From the NCBI RefSeq assembly GCF_032362555.1, contig NC_083531.1, positions 2,852,001 through 2,916,000 on the forward strand: a stretch of DNA of 64,000 bases, in the 5' to 3' direction. The notes below the pieces were generated by a model. That model saw only the letters and a list, made by a program, of their open reading frames with translations. It was not told the DNA's origin and searched no databases. Positions 42,541 to 53,129 of the stretch are shown here, in pieces. Within the stretch, counting starts at the first letter, position 1. Every line of letters starts with the position of its first letter. The translations under genes were made by a program, and so were the position numbers. Source of the stretch: Amyelois transitella (lineage: Eukaryota; Arthropoda; Insecta; Lepidoptera; Pyralidae).

Positions 42541-42943
42541 ATGGCTATATGTGATGGAAGAAAGTCCAAATAGTAAAGAAGTCACAATATTCAATGACTA
42601 TTTCGTCAAAACATGGCTCGAACACGGTGTGCTCTCAGACACATGGAATACATTTAACGAGATTCACAGAACCAATAATATGGTAGAGTCATGGAATGAA
42701 AAAATAAATGGGAAAATTCCAAGGAAACCAAACCAAGGAAACCAAACATTGCACAATTTCTCGAGGGCTTTTCAACAAGACGCAAACTTTTATTATAACA
42801 AATTACAACAACCTAGAAAAATTAAAATTTCAAGAAGAATAATAACTACCATAAAAAAGAACAGAAGAATCAATAACACCATTCAGGAGTTATTGGCTGG
42901 CCAAATAACCATCGGCCATTGTCTAGAGAAGTTAAGAGTTTAG
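42541..42943 (+). pseudogene. MULE transposase C-terminus fused in frame to a mariner fragment
   Basis: YVMEESPNSKEVTIFNDYFV, then IHRTNNMVESWNEKINGKIP (Glu region), and IQELLAGQITIGHCLEKLRV. It aligns along its whole length with the end of the MULE 2 transposase (26352). The open frame 42449-42943 joins about 30 mariner residues to it without a shift. Confidence 0.85.
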
Positions 42944-43000
42944 AGATTTTTTTTGTTGATTAATATATTTTTATTTACAATATATTTATAGTTATGTTAA

Positions 43001-45059
43001 TTACACAGGCATGCAAAAAAAAAATTTTTTTTTGGTACAGCCCTGTTAGTGTCTATGTTCGATAAAGTAGGTAATGTAGGGTATATTGCCTAACGCCATT
43101 TTAACTCATGAGCTGTAGTTTTCGTTCTACTCTCGTTTTCAATTTTTGCCTGTCTTGGTCGTAAAAAGTCATTATTACAATAACATCGATTAAGTTTATG
43201 TTGATATTTCATTATGGCTAGTACGTCCAGATGTTGTGTTAACAATCCTGATCAATTTTGTTATGTTTGTGGTCAATTCATACTGAAAGGTCAGCGCAAA
43301 TCAATTACAAACACGGTAAATCGTTTGTATTTTGCTTACTTCGGAATTGAAATTCGACAGCAAGATAAAGTGTGGGTGCCTCATAGTGTTTGTAAAATAT
43401 GTGTTGAACATTTGCGACAATGGGAGAAAGGTACACGCAAGTCTTTGAAGTTTGGAGTACCTATGATTTGGCGAGAACAAAAAAATCATTTTGACGACTG
43501 CTACTTTTATATGACTAATACGGTGGGCATCAACAAAAACAATCGCCATAAATGGAAATACCCTAATATTTCTTCAGCACAAAGACCTATTCCTCATTCA
43601 GAAAATGTTCCAATACCAACTTTTCACCAGGAAGTGCAGCAATCTCACGAGGATCAAGTTGAAAAACCGGTTTCTTCTGAAGATGATTACTTTGAATACT
43701 GCGAAAAAACATCAAATCCTAAGCCATTTTCGCAGAAAGAGCTTAATGACCTTATCAGAGACTTAGATCTTTCTAAGGAACGTGCTGAATTACTGGCGTC
43801 AAGATTAAAAGAAAAAAACTGTCTTACTGCAGATGTTCGAGTGTCTATATATCGCACGAGAGAACAAAGTTTATTGCAGTTTTTTTCATCTGATGACAAT
43901 TTTGTGTATTGCTGTAATGTGAGTGGTTTGCTAACTTTCATGGGTTTGCCAACCTATCAGCCCAATGAATGGCGTCTCTTTATTGACAGTAGTAAACGAA
44001 GTCTCAAAGCAGTTCCCCTACATAATGGAAATAAATATGCTCCCGTTCCAATTGCTCATTCGACATGTGTGAAAGAAGAATATGAGGTAATTTCAATTCT
44101 GTTACAGAAAATAAAATATTTTGAACATGTCTGGGTGATCTGCGTCGACTTGAAGATGGTTAATTTTTTACTGGGCCAACAGAGTGGTTATACTAAATAC
44201 CCATGCTATATTTGTCTCTGGGACAGTCGAGCCAAATCACATCATTGGACTCAAAAAAATTGGCCAATGAGAGATGCTCTTGTTGTTGGGGAAAGAAACG
44301 TTATAAATGAACCCTTAGTTTCAAGAGAAAAAATCATTCTTCCGCCATTGCATATTAAGTTAGGGCTAATGAAGCAATTTGTTAAGGCTCTCGACAGAAA
44401 TGGGCAATGTTTTCAGTTTATTTCACGGAAATTTCCTGGTTTAAGTACTGAAAAACTGAAAGCAGGGATCTTTGATGGACCTCAAATACGTCAATTAATG
44501 AAAGACACCGCTAATTTTGAGACTTATATGAACGAACTGGAAAGACTTGCGTGGAAATCTTTTGTAGCAGTTACACGAAATTTCCTCGGAAATCATAAGG
44601 CTGAGAACTATGTTAACTTAGTAGAAGAAATGCTAGTTTGTTTCAAAAATTTAGGGTGTAATATGAGTATAAAAATACACTATCTCCATAGCCATCTGGA
44701 TCATTTCCAACACAATTTAGGAGATCTAAGCGAATAACAAGGAGAACGTTTCCACCAAGATATAAAAACGATGGAGAACAGATATCAAGGAAGATGGGAC
44801 GTTCATATGATGGCTGATTATTGCTGGGGAATCATGCGAGATTTTCCAAGTCAATTTCATTCCAGGAAATCTTTCAAAAGGCAATTTCTTGATGTCTAAT
44901 GCCAATAAAGTTTTTTTTTTGTGAAATTTATGTTTTTATTTATATCGAAAACTAGAGCTGATAGAAAAAAACTGATAACATTTTTGATATCACCATGTAG
45001 GACTTATTTAAAATCAGGTCCAAAACCCCCGGCACCAAAATCGTTGTAGGCCTGTGTTA
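43001..45059 (+). mobile_element. Unassigned DNA-transposon-like element with TTAA target
   Basis: The ends are TTACACAGGCATGCAA (43001) and, inverted, TAACACAGGCCTACAA (ending 45059). TTAA lies immediately outside both (42997-43000, 45060-45063). Length 2059 bp with a single large frame. A TTAA target and such ends fit Kolobok- or piggyBac-type cut-and-paste, but the protein is not piggyBac-like. Superfamily left open. Confidence 0.72.
43214..44899 (+). pseudogene. Large conserved protein of unknown family (561 codons), candidate transposase, one nonsense codon
   Basis: The ATG at 43214 gives MASTSRCCVNNPDQFCYVCG and VCKICVEHL, a two-pair Cys (ZAD-like) zinc module. The linker has KPFSQKELNDLIRDLDLSKE. 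Strongly conserved blocks shared with copy 2 are EWRLFIDSSKRSLKAV, WVICVDLKMVNFLLGQQSGY, a CYICLWDSRAKSHHW Cys/His motif, LPPLHIKLGLMKQFVKALD, NMSIKIHYLHSHLDHF and QGERFHQDIKTMENRYQGRW. A TAA at 44735 cuts the frame before the last block, but reading continues in frame to 44897. The three Asp/Glu blocks could be an RNase H-like catalytic triad; that is inference. I recall similar multicopy proteins in animals without a defined function. Confidence 0.75.
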
Positions 45060-45612
45060 TTAATGATGTTGTTTTGATATTAATGACATTTTTTTTATGA
45101 TTTTTAATCAATAAATAAAATTACAATTAAAATTCAGTACCGTAAAATGTTCCTACTTTGCTCCTTTAAGGTAAATTATGCTCCAATTTTCTGAAATGTT
45201 TCGTCGTTAAGCGACGAAACATTTCAGAAAATTGTGCAAAACGGTGCGACATTACATTTAATTGTGAACGCACCCAAAAATATTTATTTATGACTGGCAA
45301 CACTGAAGTGGAAAAAAAAAACGTCCGCCATTTTTCTTGTCAGATGCAGATGTAGTGCAAGACGTCAAAAGGTTTTTTTTCTTGTATGGCAAAAAGCCAC
45401 TTCCATCCCGAAATATGCATAGCATATTAAGGTAAATTATATTGTATATAATCAGGTAAAGGAATCCATAAATACTTCATTGAATTTTTTAATTAGTCAT
45501 AATCTAACCTCACTTTTTGGTGTGCTCATATTTTTTTTAGTAACTTTGGGGTGACTTTGCACCTTGTAACAAAGTAAACCCAAATCGAGTAAATTGTTTT
45601 ATTTCAGAAAAG
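45060..45612. other. 5' flank of the pogo-like exon with a long palindrome
   Basis: Contains the palindrome at 45184-45234 and a leader-like stretch ending in an acceptor TTTATTTCAG at 45607. No other frame. Confidence 0.5.
45184..45234. repeat. 23-bp-arm palindrome, 5-nt loop
   Basis: The arms 45184-45206 and 45212-45234 (CAATTTTCTGAAATGTTTCG...) are exact complements around TTAAG. Confidence 0.95.
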
Positions 45613-45780
45613 ATGCCAAGAAATTATAAAAAACCCGTCGGATCTAGAAATTATAAAAATTACAGCCCTGAAACTTTGAGGCAATGTTTGGCATCCATAG
45701 AAAATAAACAATTAACGCAAAGAAAAGCTAGTGAAGAGTATAGAATACCACGCAGAACCATTATTAACCAGCGAACCTAA
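45613..45780 (+). pseudogene. Pogo-like psq helix-turn-helix exon
   Basis: The ATG at 45613 follows the acceptor. MPRNYKKPVGSRNYKNYSPE, TLRQCLASIENKQLTQRKAS and EEYRIPRRTIINQ form the psq DNA-binding fold that opens pogo/Tigger transposases and some host regulators. It stops after 55 codons (INQRT, TAA); no DDE part follows, so it is a fragment. Confidence 0.75.
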
Positions 45781-46344
45781 ACTAACCTAAACGATCTAAA
45801 ACCACTTTAATTACCACTTTTCTTCTATGTGTATGCAAGTTCTCAAGGAACATGAAAACTTAGAAGTATTCGATAATAAATATTTTGAAACGGGACACAC
45901 TCATATGGAGTGTGACTCCATTCATTCCAAAATATAATTAAAAAGAAAACGTGCCTGTGTATACACTGGATGATTGGGCTCAAATTGTAGATACAATTAG
46001 CTAGGACTAATCCCAAACCATACAAAGTGACAACATTACTTTATGAAGACTTAAAAGATTTCGGTACCCAAATTAAAAAATAAACAATAAAAACATTAAA
46101 AAATAATATTATAGCCAACGCCATTTGATGCCATATTGACTAATGTACCACAAGCGAATTAATTAATTTCAATATTACTCGCTAGGGTAAACACGCTAAA
46201 CTACTTTTATTAAATAAATAATAATATTTTTACAATTAAGACTGTCCAATTAGTTTTCCATTTTTTACACTAGATGACCTGTTGCCATATTAAAACGCGC
46301 TATAGTTTTTTTTTTACAATTTTTATATACAATTTTTATATTTT
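45781..46344. other. No gene recognised
   Basis: AT-rich, scattered stops. Confidence 0.4.
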
Positions 46345-46625
46345 TATATTCTTTTTTGTAATAGTGCCGTGTGGTTCCCGGCACTATTACAAAAAAGAAT
46401 AGGACCACTCCATCTCTTTCCCATGGATGTCGTAAAAGGCGACTAAGGGATAGGCTTATAAACTTAGGATTCCTCTTTTAGGCGATGGGCTAGCAACCTG
46501 TCACTATTTGAATCTCGGTTCTATCATTAAGCCAAATAGCTGAACGTGGCCATTCAGTCTTTTCAAGACTGTTGGCTCTGTCTACCCCGCAAGGGATATA
46601 GACGTGATCATATGTATGTATGTTT
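46345..46625 (+). repeat. Lepidopteran interspersed repeat with extended hairpin head
   Basis: The body has CCATCTCTTTCCCATGGATG, AAGGCGACTAAGGGATAGGC, TTTTAGGCGATGGGCTAGCA and CTGTCTACCCCGCAAGGGAT, and ends in a TATG tail. Its head GTGCCG TGTGGTTCC CGGCAC is normally a short hairpin; here the left arm extends to 22 bp (46348-46369 against 46379-46400, perfect). Confidence 0.85.
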
Positions 46626-47059
46626 ATATAGTGTTTGGCAATTTGTATATCTATAGTCATTAATACAGATTACTTCTTATTCTGAGTTTAATTTTTAGAC
46701 CCAGTACGGCAGTGTCTAGGTAGCCAAAGACCATTAAACAGAATAGTTATGCTCCTGAGAAATCTAAAAATAACAAACATTAGTACATATTTTCAAATCT
46801 TGATTTATACGGTTTTCTTTTAATTTCATTGGCCTCTCCTGAATAATTAAGTATTTTCAGTTTGGCGAGTTTACCACTGGGCCGTCGACTTCTTCTAACT
46901 GTCAGCTACTAGAACTTTTTGCAAAATGTTGAGCAATTGTTTCGCATTTTAAACATAGCACAAAAGCTTCTTGTGCCTTACTCATAGTGAGAGCAAGTAA
47001 ATGTAAATACATTGAAACTTAAGCAAGACGTTCGGAGCAAATATTGACAGAAAATGCGA
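46626..47059. other. No gene recognised
   Basis: AT-rich, possibly decayed hAT upstream of the next fragment. Confidence 0.35.
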
Positions 47060-47215
47060 TTCACTTCAGTTTTGGAATGACAAGAAATGTTTATTTCCGC
47101 GGTTATCCGAAATTGCCCAAAAATATATTTGTATACCTACCAGCATCGTCAGTCCCTTCAGAACTTCTATTTTCAAAAGCTGGGATTTTGTGAAATGATA
47201 GAAGAATAATGTGGA
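47060..47215 (+). pseudogene. hAT dimerisation-domain fragment
   Basis: Across two frames it reads FWNDKKCLFPRLSEIAQKYI, CIPTS, SSVPSELLFSKAG and NDRRIM, the conserved C-terminal hAT motif. Confidence 0.7.
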
Positions 47216-47925
47216 TTTTAACTCGGGTTAAATCGAGTTTTGTTTTTTCCGAGTTGGTACATCACTTTTACAGCTCATTACTAGTGGTTCTTCTATAAGA
47301 AATGCGGCTTAAGCAATGGGAATTCCATTTTTAAGTCTTCAGAAGTAAAAAAAGGTTAGGGCCACATCTAGAACGATACAAAGTGTTCATTCCTGATGCA
47401 GAAGCCGAGCTAGCAGATTTTGCAGCAATAACATATTTTACATTAAAATTTAATGAATAAAATGGAAGATCAAGCACATTATGATCTAGAAAATGTGATA
47501 CTGTAAATGCTCGGAAACGCATACGCAATCCACGATCTTGGAAACGTGAACAGGAGCGCCAAAAACAGTAAGTAAAATCTTCTCAAAATAGTACTTGAAA
47601 TGACATTTGGAAAGTATTATGCAGAATGAAGTAATAGGTTCTTGTAGTATCTGATAACAATGGATTATGATATGTTAGTATCATTAAACTATATACTATA
47701 TTTAAACGCTAACAAGTAAAATCGTTTATAATACTGTTTTAACCTTTTGGTCACGGCCAAGAAAAGTAAGGAAAATGATAGTATGTATGTCCGTATTATC
47801 AGTGTTACTACTATTTTAATAATAATTTCCCTGGCTGTTGGCTATGTTACGTGAAGCCTGACTGTTTTAAAGTATATTAACATTGTTATTACTACTGTTA
47901 GTAGTCAGCACCTATAATTTATGAT
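47216..47925. other. Low-information stretch; one basic coding remnant near 47500
   Basis: ARKRIRNPRSWKREQERQKQ is readable at about 47508-47568 before a GTAAGT donor. It looks like the start exon of a basic multicopy protein but is too short to name. Confidence 0.3.
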
Positions 47926-47929
47926 GCTC

Positions 47930-48760
47930 GATCGATGTCTGGCAAGTATGAGGATGTCTGACAAGCGCTTATTCGTAAAAAAGCACCATATGCTATGTGG
48001 ACCCATTGCATCATCCATAGGTAAGCTCTTGCATCAAAATCAATGAGCTCGGAACTGAACCAAGTACTGGAATGTGTAATTAGTTCGGTAAACTACATAA
48101 AAACTAGGCCTCTAAAAGCCAGACTTTTAAAAAACTATGCATAGATATGGGAGCTGAACATACAGCGCTGCTGTACTACTGTAATTCATGATGTTTTATT
48201 TCGTGTGTTTGAATTACGCGAATAAATTTACACTTTTTTACAGCAAGAACTTCAAGAAAATACCAAATATTTTACTGAACCTGATTTTTTGCTAAAGCTA
48301 GCATATTTATGCGATGTGTTTGAGAAATTAAACAATTTAATCTATCTTTGCAAGGCGCAAATGCGCACATTCTGAAACTTTCGGAGAAGATGGCGGCGCT
48401 TAGAAAGAAACTGCAGTTGTGGATAGCAAAGTTGGAAGAAGGCGGCGGTCAAGATTGCTTCCCGAAATTGTATACTTATGCGGCATCCAATAAACTGGTT
48501 GTTTCACAAGACCTGATCGCCCTTTTTACGGACCACCTAGCGAAGCTCACCGAATTGTTTTCGAAGTACTTTGCAGATGATGATGTTGAAAAATTTGCGT
48601 GGAGCCAAGACCCTTTCCATACACAAAGTCGACAAAGATTTACATCACAAGATGAAGAGTCTCATCAAACTCTCTTGCGACAGCAGCCTAAAAACTAGAT
48701 TCGCGAGTGTCGATTTGATGATGGAATTAATGGTTTGTAATTGTGATGCCAACTAGAAGA
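47930..48760 (+). pseudogene. hAT (ZBED5-like) transposase-derived fragment
   Basis: Reads SMSGKYEGMSDKRLFVKK, then in other frames KKAPYAMWTHCIIH, SMSSELNQVLECVISSVNYI, KTRPLKARLFKKLCIDMGAE, HTALLYY, and YLCDVFEKLNNL. A cleaner frame follows, GANAHILKLSEKMAALRKKL, QLWIAKLEEGGGQDCFPKLY, LIALFTDHLAKLTELFSKYF and MKSLIKLSCDSSLKTRFA. This order is that of ZBED5-type hAT proteins. Many shifts and stops. Confidence 0.78.
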
Positions 48761-48803
48761 TCCAAAAGATAGAAAGTCAACTACAGGCTATTATTTTATG
48801 CAG

Positions 48804-48967
48804 GGGAAAGTGGGGTGATTGCGAGCAACGGGTTGATACAGACACCAATGCGTTGCCTGATGTAGCTCCCCCCGCGCCGCCCATACGCTTTCACGGGATC
48901 AAGTCCGCCATGTTTAGTGTACGGACAAGACAACTGTCAACATCGGAGGCCGCGCTCAACTTCCAAG
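48804..48967 (+). CDS. Candidate host exon, unknown protein
   Basis: The stretch is bounded by TTTTATGCAG and CAAG/GTATAC. It is open over 54 codons and GC-rich: TDTNALPDVAPPAPPIRFHG, IKSAMFSVRTRQLSTSEAAL, NFQ. It matches no transposon protein I know, and composition differs from the flanks. It could equally be an exon of an unrecognised element. No partner exon was found. Confidence 0.35.
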
Positions 48968-49524
48968 GTATACTCGTAGAATCAAACATTTTCGAGTATT
49001 TTTTAAATTTTCTTTCAGATTTTCAGTAGAAGTAGTAGAGTAGTAAAACTATTATTGTAGCGGCCGTTCAGCCTCCATGGACAAACACTTTTTGACTTGA
49101 CAATTTAGATGACCAAAACTGACTTATGAAAAAAAGGACAATCGACACTAAGACGAGACGACGACAAGACGCACCTTGAACGGGCGAAATTCTGTTTTTA
49201 TTTAGACTAGACCTAAAAGACCCTCGGACTCTCGGCCCGTTCAATTATAGTAACGTGTTATTGTGTTATCAAGTCTGTAAATGTGATACTAATAACCAGC
49301 ACGTGTAATTGTTCTAACCTAAAATCTTTTGTATAAAATAAAATGTAACCTTACAAAATACGGACAGTTAATACGGGGAAATGCCCCTTATTAACTGTCC
49401 GAATGTCTGTATTTACCCCAATAAATCTACTGATATAATACTTTTATCCGACTGCAAATAAAGAATGATTTAACCAATTTAGTCGTTGTCTGTTTGTTTT
49501 TTATTATATCAGGTTTTTATATTA
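48968..49524. other. Non-coding stretch with an imperfect palindrome
   Basis: The palindrome lies at 49361-49401. The rest shows no conserved frame. Confidence 0.45.
49361..49401. repeat. 18-bp-arm palindrome, one mismatch
   Basis: CGGACAGTTAATACGGGG (49361-49378) and its near complement 49384-49401 around a 5-nt loop. A degraded third copy of the arm follows to about 49420. Confidence 0.9.
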
Positions 49525-49770
49525 TGGTTAAAGAAGTATGTGCGATGAGGTCGGAATTAAAAATCGTTCATGGTAAACCCTGACACTCTCAAACACAAGG
49601 GTCTGTTGAAAGGGCTAACCAAGACGTAGAGAAGATGAGGATTACGCTTTATTCAATTTATGAAGAACAGAGCATATCACGCAGGGATAAATCGTAGCCC
49701 TTATGAAGCAATGTTTGGCTGCAAAAGCAAACATTGGATTAAGTAGTGTTCCTAAAGACGCGTTGGTTGA
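49525..49770 (+). pseudogene. Ginger/KRBA2-type integrase fragment
   Basis: Over several frames it reads LKIVHGKP, HSQTQGSVERANQDVEKM, then SPYEAMFGCKSKHWI and SVPKDALVDL. HG.P.....GSVERANQ is the third acidic block of Ginger and KRAB-A2-like integrases. Only this end survives. Confidence 0.65.
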
Positions 49771-50029
49771 CCTGTTAATAGATGGAGAGATTTTTTTGTT
49801 TGATATCTTAAATAGGTCTTAAAGTTAGAAGATAGCCTTTCAGTTGTAGATATTGTTATAATTTTGTGTAATAAAAAGGAATACTGGTAAAATACTTCAG
49901 TGTTTTTTTAGATTTAATCGATATATCGATTTTTTTCATTTTCGACATCGCTTGTCGTGTGTACATTTTTATCAATTATTAAAATTGCCTTAATGTCCCA
50001 GGCTTCAGCACTCGAAGAATTAAAAACAT
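49771..50029. other. No gene recognised
   Basis: AT-rich; the right part (about 49990-50090) encodes a Lys-rich heptad-like remnant that belongs with the P-like relic following. Confidence 0.35.
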
Positions 50030-50880
50030 TAAAAAAATTGGGGAAGCAAAAAAGAAAATTAAATGTTTAAATGATGAGGTCTGTCAATAATCGATGAAAC
50101 TTGTCCCCTTTAAATCATAATTGAGTTGAAGGGGAAGATTTTAATAAATTTGGTGATATCCATATTATTACGACAATGCTGCGTCGAAGGATTTAGACAG
50201 GCAGCTTTTAAAACGTAATGTGTTGCCATTGTCAGCAAATGCTACTAAATTGTTGATGCTGCACCAATTTAGAAGCATTTTTTGGAGCTTAGATAAAGGC
50301 ATATCAACTCATCTGTGCTTTCGTGGGAGATGAAATGTCTATCAGAAAATCACTTATTAGAGATGCATAGTCAAAACAATATCACGGTCGAGTAAACATT
50401 GGGTCTGACATTGATAGTGACAGTGCTCATGTAGCAAACCAAAGTTTTGTATTTTAACTAAACTGTGTTAATGGAAAATGGAAACTGGCCGTAGCATGCT
50501 TTTCTCATCACTAGTTTAAGTAGTGAACAAAGTAGTTGGTCTGTTGTTTTCATGTTTATACAAATGTTTTGAGGTAGGTGTTACTGTTAGCAGCGTGATG
50601 TGGCTGCATCGAATTTTTCCATATTTCAATGTATGAGGTGCAATCTCATGCAATGAAAGGAGACCTTTTCTTTCGAGGATTTAAAAAAATTTAATTCATC
50701 GATTCTTGTCATGTGCTGAAATTAGTAAGAATCGCTTTTATTGATAAACAATTTTTTTATGATTCATTTGGAGCAAAAATTGATTATAATTTACAAGTAA
50801 ATCTTGTAGAATTGGAAAAGAGCAAAGGCTGCTGCCATCTGCCAGGTAAATATGGAATATGGTGGTTTTCCGATTGAACT
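50030..50880 (+). pseudogene. P-element-like transposase relic, array copy I
   Basis: Readable pieces across frames: GDEMSIRKSLI, KQYHGRVNIGSDIDSDSAHV, NCVNGKWKLAVA, then FGAKIDYNLQVNLVELEKSK and GCCHLPGKY. DEM..RK...W, G.V..G, ANQ and K.P.AY-like spacing recall the P/THAP9 transposase core. Copies II (53405) and III (59980) are colinear, so the decay predates the duplications. Confidence 0.6.
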
Positions 50881-50961
50881 GAGTTTGGATGTTAATCTAC
50901 ATAAGTAATCTCCCACCTAATCAGTCTTATTAATAAAAATCGCTTACTCCAAACTTAATTC

Positions 50962-51209
50962 AGAAACGCCAGAAACGCAATCGTTCTATTAACTGGGATG
51001 AAGAAGAAAAGGTAATTTGAAAACATTATAGTGCGTGGGTGCGTGGTCCTTAATTCAAATAATGAAATGATAAAATGTGATATTATTCTCACTTTACAGC
51101 AATTGTTGACATCTGTGCTAAAAGATTTTGCCCTAATTATAGAAAATAAATCTTTGGACACCAATACCAGCAAACTAAAAACGAAAGCTTGGGAAGATGT
51201 TTGCAAAAA
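50962..51209 (+). pseudogene. Myb/SANT-like exons 1-2, copy I
   Basis: Exon 1, lacking its ATG (50962-51011), reads RNRSINWDEEEK before GTAATT. Exon 2 (51100-51209) reads QLLTSVLKDFALIIENKSLD, TNTSKLKTKAWEDVCKK and ends at GTAAGT. This is the Myb/SANT-like fold common in transposon-derived regulators. Copy III is the most complete. Confidence 0.75.
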
Positions 51210-51239
51210 GTAAGTTCTAATATGCGTAAACTGCGTATC

Positions 51240-52810
51240 ATCAGTATTTTAAAATAAAATTGTGTAATCAGGACAAGCCATGGGTTCCTCATATTGTTTG
51301 CCAGAAGTGTGTAGTATGTCTACGGTTGTGGTCCAGTGGAAAAAGAGATGGAACAATGTTCGAAACACCAATGATTCGGCGAGAACCTCAAAACCATCAT
51401 AACGACTGCTACTTTTGCGTTGTGAAAATAAACGGAATCAATCCTGGAAATCGAAGTAAGTGGCCTTATCCCAACTTAGCTTCTGCTCAACGACCTCAAT
51501 TAAGATCACGAGAGGTATAACCCAGCACATCTAAATCTTCTGATGATCCAAATATTTGTGAATCCGAACGAAATGAACGAAATATATCAAGTGAAGATTC
51601 TGATCCAGACTACAAATTCAACCTTTCAGAACCTCAACCATTCAATCAGAAAGAATTAAATGACCTAGTAAGAGATCTGAACTTACCGAAAGAAGCTTCT
51701 GAAATTTTAGCATCTCGTTTAAAAGAAAAAAATTTGCTTACTCCGGAAACCAAAATCACATTTTATCGTACGCGAGAAAAAAATCTGTTACCGTATTTTT
51801 CTCAAGAAAAGGATTTAGTTTTTTGTAACGATGTTAGCAGTATTTTGAAACAGATAGGTTTAACAAAGTACCAACCTAGCGATTGGCGTCTTTTCATAGA
51901 CAGCAGCAAAAGAAGTTTAAAGTGTGTTTTGCTACATAACGGCAACAAGTACGGTTCTATACCTATTGCACATTCGACGACTTTAAAAGAAGAATACGCA
52001 AATATTTCTAAGGTTATGGATAAAATTAAGTATAAGGACCACAAGTGGGTCATTTGTGTTGATCTAAAAATGGTTAATTTTCTATTAGGTCAACAAGGTG
52101 GGTACACAAAGTTCCCTTGTTTCATGTGTCTCTGGGATAGTCGTGACAAACAACATCATTGGTCACAAAAAGTTTGGCCAGTGCGGGAAGAGCTGGTGGT
52201 TGGTACAAAAAATGTAATAAACGTGCCTTTGGTTAGTCGAGACCGCATCATACTTCCACCTCTTCACATCAAACTTGGCATAATGAAACAATTTGTGAAG
52301 GCACTTGACAAAAATGGAGAATGTTTTAATTTTCTTTTTCGCAAGTTTCCAGGATTAAGCAAAGAAAAATTGAAAGCAGGTATTTTTGATGGGCCACAGA
52401 TTAGGCAAGTCGTAAAAGACCCCAATTTTGTCGAATCAATGACTGAAGTGGAATCCAAAGCTTGGAATTCATTTGTTTTGGTTATGAGTAATTTCCTAGG
52501 CAACAAGAAATCTGACGACCATGTTAAGCTTGTTGAGAGCATGCTATCAAACTTGCAAGTGCTAGGGTGCAACATGAGCATAAAAATCCACTACCTGCAC
52601 TCGCATTTAGACCAATTTACTGAAAATTTGGGTGATTTTAGTGAGGAGCAGGGTGAAAGATTTCACCAAGATCTTCGCACAATGGAAGGGCGATATCAGG
52701 GAAGATGGGACTCACATATGATGGCGGACTACTGCTGGAGTTTGAAACGAGATCTACCTAACGTCGTTCATGCAAGAAAATCATATAAAAGATCATTTGA
52801 TAGTGTTTAA
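51240..52810 (+). pseudogene. Second copy of the unassigned 561-codon family, 5'-truncated
   Basis: Starts inside the zinc module at QDKPWVPHIVCQKC. One TAA at 51518 follows RSREV, and the same frame then runs open to 52810: FNQKELNDLVRDLNLPKE, DWRLFIDSSKRSLKCVLLHN, WVICVDLKMVNFLLGQQGGY, CFMCLWDSRDKQHHW, EEQGERFHQDLRTMEGRYQG and ending YKRSFDSV. Where copy 1 has a stop, this has Glu (SEEQG). No TIRs are visible, and it lies between Myb array copies I and II. The DNA copies are well diverged, so these are separate insertions. Confidence 0.8.
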
Positions 52811-53019
52811 TAGATATTTTGTTGAAATATGTATTAGTTTTTTGTCTTTATTTGGTCGAAATTATGAAACTGTATATTTTAAAAAGTAAAGCTGTTGGCA
52901 ATCTCACAGTATTTTTTTCATAGTCAGGACCATAGAAATAACCAATAAGAGAGAAAAAAATGAAGGAAACCAGAATCGTGTTGACCAGTGTAATATGTGA
53001 TATTATTCTCACTTTACAG

Positions 53020-53129
53020 CAATTGTTGACATCTGTGCTAAAAGATTTTGCGCAAATTATAGGAAATAAATCTTTGGACACCAATACCAGCAAACTAAAA
53101 ACGAAAGCTTGGGAAGATGTTTGCAAAAA
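53020..53129 (+). pseudogene. Myb/SANT-like exon 2, copy II
   Basis: TTTACAG acceptor, QLLTSVLKDFAQIIGNKSLD, WEDVCKK, GTAAGT donor. The exon 1 partner upstream was lost at the junction near 52994. Confidence 0.8.

Noticed and set aside
45060-45063. Second TTAA element as a piggyBac
   Set aside because: The protein at 43214 lacks piggyBac motifs (DEQ, GGVD), so only the target is shared.
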